Origin: Hydrocarboniclastica marina
GTDB lineage: Bacteria > Pseudomonadota > Gammaproteobacteria > Pseudomonadales > Oleiphilaceae
Direction of reading: 5' to 3'
DNA length: 64,000 bases
NCBI RefSeq assembly: GCF_004851605.1
Contig: NZ_CP031093.1
Span: 1,488,001 to 1,552,000, forward strand
Below the pieces are notes generated by a model that was not told where the DNA came from, made no database searches, and saw nothing but the letters and a program-made list of their open reading frames with translations. The first letter of the stretch is position 1. Each line of letters begins with the position of its first letter. Positions 57,937-64,000 of this stretch are shown piece after piece. The translations under genes were made by a program, and so were the position numbers.

Positions 57937-59646
57937 ATGGCAAGCGTACCCGCTGAAGCCAACGCCACAATTCCGGCCACGACCGTCGACGCTGAAGAGC
58001 GGGCGCGCGGTAAGTCTCTGGACGACAACAGTGACCTGCTGTTTGGTTTCAACAAGCTGACGCTTTTGCGGCAGGTTGGGCTTATGGTCGGGCTGGCGGC
58101 GAGTGTCGCCCTTGGTCTTGCTGTTGTTCTATGGGCCCAGGAACCTGCTTACCAGCCGCTCTTGGGTGATATGAGCCAGTACAACCCCGGCGAAGTCAGC
58201 CAGGTGCTGGACACCGCTGGCATTGAGTATCGGATCGAGCCACGCAGTGGCGCTTTGCTGGTCGCGGCAGACGATGTCTATCGTGCACGCTTGCAGCTGG
58301 CGGCCGAGGGTGTCACTGAGAACCAGATGCGTGGGTTCGAATTGCTCGATGAAGAACAGGGCCTCGGCACTTCCCAGTTTATGGAGCAGGCCCGCTACCG
58401 TCGGAGTCTTGAGGGCGAACTGGCTCGCACCATACGTTCCATGAACTCCGTTAGCGGTGCCCGTGTTCACCTTGCTATTCCAAAAGAATCGGTCTTCGTC
58501 CGCGATGCGCGCAAGCCATCGGCCTCGGTTTTTCTGGACGTTTTTGCCGGTCGCAGACTCGACGACAACCAGATCTCGGCCATCGTCAACCTGGTAGCAG
58601 GCAGCGTTCCACAGCTACATAAGTCCGATGTCACGGTCGTTGACCAGAAAGGCAACCTGCTGTCACGGGATGAATCAAACTCTGCCGCGCGCCAGATCGC
58701 GGAGCAGTTTGAGTACAACCAGCGGGTTGAGGAGAAACTCAACAGTCGTGTCAACAATATTCTCTCACCCATCGTCGGGGCGGGCCGGTTTCGGACCGAG
58801 GTTTCTGCTGATCTTGATTTCAGTGAACTGGAGCAGGCTGAAGAGCTTTATAACCCAGACCAGAAAGCGCTGCGTAGCGAGCAGACTTCCAGTGAAAGCC
58901 GGGTAGGCGCAGCAGGTGGCGGCGTTCCGGGTGCTCTGGCCAATCAGCCGCCGGAAGACGGTCAGGCACCTGAAGTCGCCGGTAACATGACCGCTGGCAA
59001 GGGCCAACCTCTGACCAGTCGCGAGCAGTCGACGCGCAACTTCGAAATAGACCGTACCGTTAGCTACAGCCGTCGTGAGCGCGGCGGTATTAAGCGGCTG
59101 AGCATCGCGGTGGCAGTTGATGATCTGCGGCAGGTTGACGCCGCGACTGGCGAAGTCAGCTATGTTGCTTGGCCGGCAGAAGAACTTGACCGTCTTACGC
59201 TGCTGGTGCGTGATGCGGTGGGCTACTCTGCCGCCAGGGGCGATAGTGTTACGGTAGTCAATACAGCGTTTGCGGCCCAGGAAGCGATTGAATTCGAAGA
59301 GGTGCCGTTCTGGCAGCAGGCCTGGTTACTGGACCTGATCAAACCGGCTCTGGCTTTCCTGGCGATCGTTGTCCTGGTGCTGGTGGTTATCCGTCCCGCT
59401 TTGAAGAATCTGTCCAGCGGCGGCCGGGGTCAGCGTGAAGGCCAGGAGGAAGAAGGGCTCGATGGGCTGGAAGGTCCGGGTCACAACGCCGCGATACAGA
59501 ATGCGCTTGGTCATAGCGATGACCTACTGTTGCCAGGCGCCAGCGATGGCTATGATAGACAGCTGAATGCACTGAAAAGTCTGATAGCGGACGATCCGGC
59601 ACGAGTGGCGCAGGTCATGCGGCAATGGGTGAATGCAGATGAGTGA
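57937..59646 (+). CDS. fliF: Flagellar M-ring protein FliF
   Basis: FliF forms the MS ring in the inner membrane. The 569 residues have the first membrane segment (VGLMVGLAASVALGLAVVLW, about 49-68), the YscJ/FliF domains with EQARYRRSLEGELARTI near 150, and a variable loop rich in G/P/Q near 325-360. The second membrane segment (PALAFLAIVVLVLVVIRPAL) is near 470 and the C-terminal FliG-binding tail ends RQWVNADE. GGAG precedes ATG 57937. It overlaps fliG by eight bases. Confidence 0.97.
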   Translation: MASVPAEANATIPATTVDAEERARGKSLDDNSDLLFGFNKLTLLRQVGLMVGLAASVALGLAVVLWAQEPAYQPLLGDMSQYNPGEVSQVLDTAGIEYRIEPRSGALLVAADDVYRARLQLAAEGVTENQMRGFELLDEEQGLGTSQFMEQARYRRSLEGELARTIRSMNSVSGARVHLAIPKESVFVRDARKPSASVFLDVFAGRRLDDNQISAIVNLVAGSVPQLHKSDVTVVDQKGNLLSRDESNSAARQIAEQFEYNQRVEEKLNSRVNNILSPIVGAGRFRTEVSADLDFSELEQAEELYNPDQKALRSEQTSSESRVGAAGGGVPGALANQPPEDGQAPEVAGNMTAGKGQPLTSREQSTRNFEIDRTVSYSRRERGGIKRLSIAVAVDDLRQVDAATGEVSYVAWPAEELDRLTLLVRDAVGYSAARGDSVTVVNTAFAAQEAIEFEEVPFWQQAWLLDLIKPALAFLAIVVLVLVVIRPALKNLSSGGRGQREGQEEEGLDGLEGPGHNAAIQNALGHSDDLLLPGASDGYDRQLNALKSLIADDPARVAQVMRQWVNADE

Positions 59647-60682
59647 GCAGGTCAAAGCGGAGCAGGAAGTTGCCCCGAAAAAACCACGCCGTAAATTATC
59701 GCGTGTCGAGTCCTCTGCGATTCTGCTGATGTCGCTGGGCGAAGCTGATGCTGCGCAGATCCTCAAACACATGGGCCCTAAAGAGGTCCAGAAAGTTGGC
59801 GTCGCCATGGCTCAGTTACGGGATATCTCAAAGGAGGAAGTCCAGTATGTCGCCAATGAATTTCTTGAGGCCGTAGGCGGTCAGACCGGCCTGGGCATTG
59901 GCGCCGATGAATACATCCGGACCATGCTGACCCAGGCCCTCGGCGAAGAGAAAGCCTCAAGTCTGGTAGATCGCATCCTGATCGGCGGCAACACCACGGG
60001 ACTCGACACTCTCAAGTGGATGGAGCCCCGGGCGGTCGCCGACGTGATCCGCTACGAGCATCCTCAGATTCAGGCAATTGTAGTGTCGTACCTCGACCCG
60101 GATCAGTCCGCAGAGGTACTGGCGTGTCTCAACGAGAAGGTGCGTCTCGACATTATGATGCGCGTGGCGTCCCTTGAAAGCATCCAGCCACAGGCGCTGC
60201 AAGAACTGAACAATATTCTGGAGAAACAGTTCTCCGGAGGCAGCGGCGCCCAGACCAGCAGGATTGGCGGTATCAAGCGAGCGGCGGACATCATGAACTT
60301 CATGGACCGCAGTATAGAAGGCTCGCTGATGGATTCGATAAAGGATCAGGACCCCGAGATGGGTACTGAGATAGAGGATCTGATGTTTGTATTCGACAAC
60401 ATCAAGGATATCGACGACCGTGGAATTCAGTCGCTCTTGCGCGAGGTGTCGTCCGACGTGCTCGTTGTAGCGCTTAAAGGCGCGGACGATGAGGTACGCG
60501 ACAAGATCTTCCGCAATATGTCCAAGCGGGCCGGCGAACTCCTCAAGGACGACCTCGAGGGCAAAGGTCCCGTCAAGGTCAGCGAAGTCGAATCCGCCCA
60601 GAAAGAGATTATCACTGTCGCACGCCGTATGGCTGAGGCCGGTGAAATCACCCTTGGCGGCGGTGGCGAAGAAATGGTCTGA
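59639..60682 (+). CDS. fliG: Flagellar motor switch protein FliG
   Basis: FliG couples the stator to rotation and receives CheY signals through FliM. The 347 residues have the N-terminal domain (SAILLMSLGEADAAQILKHMGPKEV), the middle EHPQIQAIVVSYLDPDQSAEVLA motif near 141, and the C-terminal charged domain with FVFDNIKDIDDRGIQSLLREV and MSKRAGELLKDDLE. An in-frame ATG two codons earlier (59633) is possible. Start overlaps the fliF stop and the stop overlaps fliH by one base. Confidence 0.97.
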   Translation: MSEQVKAEQEVAPKKPRRKLSRVESSAILLMSLGEADAAQILKHMGPKEVQKVGVAMAQLRDISKEEVQYVANEFLEAVGGQTGLGIGADEYIRTMLTQALGEEKASSLVDRILIGGNTTGLDTLKWMEPRAVADVIRYEHPQIQAIVVSYLDPDQSAEVLACLNEKVRLDIMMRVASLESIQPQALQELNNILEKQFSGGSGAQTSRIGGIKRAADIMNFMDRSIEGSLMDSIKDQDPEMGTEIEDLMFVFDNIKDIDDRGIQSLLREVSSDVLVVALKGADDEVRDKIFRNMSKRAGELLKDDLEGKGPVKVSEVESAQKEIITVARRMAEAGEITLGGGGEEMV

Positions 60683-61632
60683 TGAAAAAGAACCCCTCTG
60701 ACAGAATTCCGTCCTCCGATCTGACCGCTTATGAACGCTGGGAGCTGCCCCTGCTTGACGCACGGGGCAACGAAGTCTGGGTTCATGATGATGACATGGA
60801 CCTTAAACCTCTCACAGCTGAAGACCTGGAAAACATTCGTCGCGAGGCGGCCGAAGACGGTGCCCGTGAAGGCCGCGAACAGGGCTACAAGGAAGGTTTC
60901 GAGAAAGGACGTGCGGAGGGACATCCCGAGGGGCGGTCTCAAGGTTATGAAGAAGGGCGAAAGACGGGCCAGGAAGAAGCTCAGGCGGCTCGCTCGGGCG
61001 AGATCGCAGCAAGACTTGACCAGCTGCAGGCGGTAATGGGTGAACTGCTCGATCCTCTCGAGCGGAACACCAAGAATCTGGAGACTGCGCTGCTCAATCT
61101 GACGCTGTCGCTGGCGCGCGCTGTAATACACCGGGAACTGCAGCTGGACAGTAGTCAGGTCAAAGCCGTACTGAAGCAGGCCATCGCCGCGTTGCCGAAC
61201 TCCGATGAAGCTATCCGGATCTATATTAATCCGGCGGACGCAGAGTGGGTGAAAGACGTAGCGGCCCGTTTTGAGGCGGGCTCGAGGATTGTCGAGGATG
61301 AAAGCGTGCTCCCGGGCGGCTGTAGAGTCGAGAACCGCAATAGCCTGGTCGACCTTACCGTTGAGAAGCGGTTTCAGAAGGCGGTTCAGGCAATGCTTGA
61401 TCGCCAGCTGCGCGGCGGCGATGCGCCTGAGCAGAATGAGCTGAATGCCCTCATGGGCGAGATGACCGACTTCCATCGGGATGTACTTGAAAGCGCGCCC
61501 GACGCTCTTCTGCAGGATGAGAAATCAGATTCTGGCCTGAGCACGACTGAAACTGATAAAGCGCCAGATCCTGACCCGGCCAACGCATCAGGCCAAAGCG
61601 AAAGGGCAGACCATGAGCCTCCTCGTCAGTAA
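60682..61632 (+). CDS. fliH: Flagellar assembly protein FliH
   Basis: FliH is the stator-like regulator of the export ATPase FliI. The 316 residues include a striking glycine repeat from residue 60 to 96 with glycine at every fourth position (ten glycines, GxxxG type), known in FliH as a helix-packing segment. The C-terminal domain with [16 protein letters not shown] (about 195-215) follows, then a disordered acidic tail. The start overlaps the fliG stop by one base (TGATG), and the end overlaps fliI by 20. Confidence 0.94.
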   Translation: MKKNPSDRIPSSDLTAYERWELPLLDARGNEVWVHDDDMDLKPLTAEDLENIRREAAEDGAREGREQGYKEGFEKGRAEGHPEGRSQGYEEGRKTGQEEAQAARSGEIAARLDQLQAVMGELLDPLERNTKNLETALLNLTLSLARAVIHRELQLDSSQVKAVLKQAIAALPNSDEAIRIYINPADAEWVKDVAARFEAGSRIVEDESVLPGGCRVENRNSLVDLTVEKRFQKAVQAMLDRQLRGGDAPEQNELNALMGEMTDFHRDVLESAPDALLQDEKSDSGLSTTETDKAPDPDPANASGQSERADHEPPRQ

Positions 61633-62980
61633 ACTCAACGCCCTCGCCGAGGCTGTCCCGGACACGCTGTTGCCCGAGCTGTCAGGCAGACTGACTCGCA
61701 TGGTAGGGCTTACGCTTGAGTGTGTGGGCTGTCCCATGATGATCGGCGACCGGTGCCTGGTGCAGGCTGAAGGCCGGGCTGCAGTAGAAGCTGAAGTAGT
61801 TGGGTTCGAGGATGACCGCATTTACCTGATGCCGCTCGCCGCTATTGAGGGGTTAAGGCCTGGGGCCCGGGTGTTGCCGTTGTCCGGAACGAGCCAGGTG
61901 CCGGTGGGCTGGGGGTTGTTGGGCCGGGTCATGGATGGCTCTGCGGCACCGCTCGACGGGAAAGGACCGATTGACGCCGAGCACTACGTCAGCCTGTCTG
62001 GTGACATTATAAACCCGCTTTTGCGTAGCCCGGTCAGGACCGCAATGGATGTGGGTATTCGCGCCATAAACGGCCTTTTGACGGTCGGGCAGGGCCAGCG
62101 TCTGGGCCTGTTCGCCGGTAGTGGTGTCGGTAAAAGTATGCTGCTTGGCATGATGACCCGTTTCACCACAGCCGACGTTACCGTGGTCGGTCTGATCGGT
62201 GAGCGGGGGCGGGAGGTCAAAGAATTCATTGAGGACATCCTCGGTGAGGAGGGGCTGGCGCGGTCTGTAGTGATCGCGTCTCCGGCTGATGACTCACCCC
62301 TCATGCGCCTGCGTGCGGCTATGCTGACGACCCGGATTGCAGAGTATTACCGGGACCAGGGCAAGCGCGTTCTGCTGCTCATGGATTCGCTGACCCGTTT
62401 TGCCCAGGCTCAACGTGAGATAGCGCTGGCAGTGGGCGAACCTCCCGCGACCAAAGGCTATCCCCCCTCTGTATTTGCCCGCATTCCCCAATTGGTTGAG
62501 CGCGCCGGAAACGGTGTGGCTGGCGGCGGCTCTATCACGGCTTTTTACACAGTACTGACCGAGGGTGATGATCAGCAGGATCCGATCGCTGATGCGGCCC
62601 GGGCGATTCTGGACGGCCATGTGGTGCTCTCCAGGCGGCTGGCAGAGGAGGGCCACTATCCCGCCATTGACGTGGAGGCCTCGGTCAGTCGTGTTATGCC
62701 TCAGGTCACTGCGCCGGAACACATGCGCAGAGCGCAACGCTTCAAGCAGCTTTATGCACGGTACCAGCAGAGCCGGGACCTGATCAGCGTAGGTGCGTAC
62801 CAGAAAGGCGCTGATCCAGAAACCGATCAGGCAATTGAGCGTATGCCGCACTTACGTAATTTTCTTCAGCAGGAGCTCACTGAGGCTGCGCCAATGAATC
62901 AGTGTATCGACCGGCTTCATGGGCTTTTTCAGGAGCAGGGCAGCACAGCCAGGGCATCAGTGGGACCCGCACCTGAATGA
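61613..62980 (+). CDS. fliI: Flagellum-specific ATPase FliI
   Basis: FliI is the F1-like ATPase of the type III export apparatus. The 455 residues have Walker [10 protein letters not shown] near 168, the [11 protein letters not shown] motif near 200, Walker [12 protein letters not shown] near 255 and the [19 protein letters not shown] stretch near 285. Length is standard. Start 61613 lies inside the fliH coding end; the stop overlaps fliJ by four bases (ATGA). Confidence 0.98.
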   Translation: MSLLVSKLNALAEAVPDTLLPELSGRLTRMVGLTLECVGCPMMIGDRCLVQAEGRAAVEAEVVGFEDDRIYLMPLAAIEGLRPGARVLPLSGTSQVPVGWGLLGRVMDGSAAPLDGKGPIDAEHYVSLSGDIINPLLRSPVRTAMDVGIRAINGLLTVGQGQRLGLFAGSGVGKSMLLGMMTRFTTADVTVVGLIGERGREVKEFIEDILGEEGLARSVVIASPADDSPLMRLRAAMLTTRIAEYYRDQGKRVLLLMDSLTRFAQAQREIALAVGEPPATKGYPPSVFARIPQLVERAGNGVAGGGSITAFYTVLTEGDDQQDPIADAARAILDGHVVLSRRLAEEGHYPAIDVEASVSRVMPQVTAPEHMRRAQRFKQLYARYQQSRDLISVGAYQKGADPETDQAIERMPHLRNFLQQELTEAAPMNQCIDRLHGLFQEQGSTARASVGPAPE

Positions 62981-63435
62981 GTAAACGACGCAGCGAACGG
63001 CTGAAAATTGTGCTGCAGATGGAAGAACGTCGCGAGGAAGAAGCCCGCGAAGCGATGCAGACAGCGCTGCAAGCGTACGAGCGCGAGCAGGGCCGCCTGT
63101 CCGACCTGACGCAGTACCACACAGATTATGAGAATCAGGCCCGGCAGCAGCGCCAGGGGCCACAAACGGGCCAGCAGCTGATCGGGTGGCAACAGTTTAT
63201 CTCCCAGGTCAATCAGGCCATTGCCCAACAACAGGCCCAGGTTGAACGCTTGCGTAGCCGCGTCGACCAGCATCGGGATCTGTGGCGCGCAGCCTGGGAG
63301 AAGCGCGAAGCCATGGATCGGCACATCCGGCAATGCCGTCTCCAGGAGCAGCAGGACGCGGATCGGCGTGAGCAGAAAGTCGTCGACGAAGCAGTTAACC
63401 TTCGGTACGCTCGACCTGATCACCGTCGGCGTTGA
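62977..63435 (+). CDS. fliJ: Flagellar export protein FliJ
   Basis: FliJ is a coiled-coil rod resembling the F1 gamma subunit, which sits in the FliI ring. The 152 residues are helical and charged with many glutamines ([18 protein letters not shown]) and the typical start [16 protein letters not shown]. It overlaps the fliI stop by four bases. It is the last of the tightly packed fliE-J genes. Confidence 0.94.
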   Translation: MSKRRSERLKIVLQMEERREEEAREAMQTALQAYEREQGRLSDLTQYHTDYENQARQQRQGPQTGQQLIGWQQFISQVNQAIAQQQAQVERLRSRVDQHRDLWRAAWEKREAMDRHIRQCRLQEQQDADRREQKVVDEAVNLRYARPDHRRR

Positions 63436-63493
63436 AGTCTGGCCCGATCGCGAATGTTGTTAATTGTTAGGGCTTGCATGTAATTTCGCCATC

Positions 63494-63510
63494 CTGGCAA
63501 TAGTGTTGTT
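63494..63510 (+). promoter_or_regulatory. Possible sigma-54 promoter before the STAS gene
   Basis: CTGGCAATAGTGTTGTT fits the sigma-54 pattern, but the -12 dinucleotide is GT instead of GC. GG is at 63496 and the GT at 63508, 10 bases between. It lies 171 bases before the start at 63681. Confidence 0.4.
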
Positions 63511-63680
63511 GAGTTTCAGATCTGTTTTTGAGTTGCAGTACTACCATTATCGTCAGAAATTTAATAACTTACTGACTCTTTCCGGTTACGGAACCGCTGA
63601 CCTTCGGACAGACGTTATCGGGCAGTCGGGGTTTGGCAGATTGGGCCTTGTCGTGCAGAAGTTCAATTATCGGGGGCGTT

Positions 63681-63986
63681 ATGACTATAACCACAAGCCG
63701 CAACCATGATGGGACCACCCTGAGAATTCGCATTGACGGTCGGTTCGACTTCAGCTCTCATCAGGCATTCAGGGAAGCCTACGAAGGCGGCGGTAAAACG
63801 GTCGATGAGTACATTGTCGATATGAGCGGTACAACCTATCTCGACAGCTCTGCTCTGGGTATGCTGCTTTTGCTCCGCGATTATGCCGGGGGGGACCAGG
63901 CCCGTGTGACCCTCGACAATTGCAACGAAGACGTACGGCGTATATTGACCATATCCAATTTTGAACAGTTGTTCCGGGTCGAGTAG
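63681..63986 (+). CDS. STAS-domain anti-anti-sigma factor, HsbA-like
   Basis: The 101-residue single STAS domain begins MTITTSRNHDGTTLRIRIDGRFDF and has the phosphoacceptor-serine segment TTYLDSSALGMLLLL near 55-70. The last part is NCNEDVRRILTISNFEQLF. ATG 63681 follows GGGGG. In Pseudomonas the next genes after such an antagonist encode the HsbR phosphatase/regulator and HptB, and the SagS kinase feeds that pathway; a SagS-like gene is at 37168. The assignment as HsbA is inference from position and family. Confidence 0.75.
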   Translation: MTITTSRNHDGTTLRIRIDGRFDFSSHQAFREAYEGGGKTVDEYIVDMSGTTYLDSSALGMLLLLRDYAGGDQARVTLDNCNEDVRRILTISNFEQLFRVE

Positions 63987-64000
63987 AGGCAAGGGACTGG

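Noticed and set aside
63464-63709. 81-residue open frame between fliJ and the STAS gene
   Set aside because: It contains the sigma-54-like site, overlaps the start of the STAS gene and matches no family.

Overview
The window is a chromosomal segment of a gammaproteobacterium. Every strip of it carries ordinary housekeeping or respiratory genes. The gene order follows Pseudomonas aeruginosa in several blocks (clpP-clpX-lon-hupB-ppiD; htpX-hypothetical-alaA-msrB-gpx-sagS; rluE-nudJ-mnmA-hflD-purB-roxA opposite icd-cspD-clpS-clpA-infA-bpt-aat-trxB; fliEFGHIJ). Protein character, moderate-to-high GC and the cbb3/Fix cluster suggest a marine Marinobacter-like member of the Pseudomonadales/Alteromonadales border. 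The genus assignment is inference. I saw no insertion sequence, phage gene, CRISPR array, rRNA or tRNA.

Layout. 1-7161: protein quality control (clpP 3' part, clpX, lon, hupB, ppiD). 7562-13990: the least familiar stretch, an envelope operon of a C39-type cysteine peptidase, a FapF-like outer-membrane beta-barrel with an N-terminal helical region, a FadL-family barrel and a MalM-like periplasmic protein, meeting a convergent pair (polysaccharide deacetylase, DnaJ-related protein). 14312-24216: ttcA, then on the minus strand ccoNOQP and ccoGHIS plus a SafE-like gene, i.e. cbb3 oxidase and its copper/maturation factors, with an Anr/FNR-type box upstream of ccoN. 24451-32238: small hydrolase, rlmM, tusA, dsbD, epmC, rhlB, pdxB. 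32390-41468: htpX, alaA, msrB, an atypical Tag-like protein, gpx, a SagS-like hybrid kinase and a LysR regulator. 41571-48392: a minus-strand run for RNA modification, purine synthesis and ribosomal hydroxylation. 48720-57107: icd, cspD and a complete N-degron set (clpS, clpA, bpt, aat) with infA and trxB. 57497-63986: flagellar basal-body/export genes fliE-fliJ behind a clear sigma-54 promoter, followed by a STAS protein like HsbA.

Co-operation. ClpS/ClpA with Bpt and Aat would select N-degron substrates for the ClpP encoded at the left edge. CcoGHIS, SafE-like and DsbD support assembly of CcoNOP. TtcA, MnmA, TusA, RluE and RlmM modify RNA, and EpmC and RoxA are translation-factor/ribosome hydroxylases. 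The SagS-like kinase and the HsbA-like STAS protein belong, in Pseudomonas, to opposite ends of one phosphorelay (SagS-HptB-HsbR-HsbA).

The best candidate for something under-described is the C39 peptidase/FapF-like/FadL-like/MalM-like operon. It has the processing and export parts of a Fap-type amyloid system but no visible amyloid subunit. Other points worth checking are a perfect TGTAGT-type palindrome between rluE and icd, a four-copy 14-nt tandem repeat between alaA and msrB, and a Tag-family protein that lacks the usual recognition residues.
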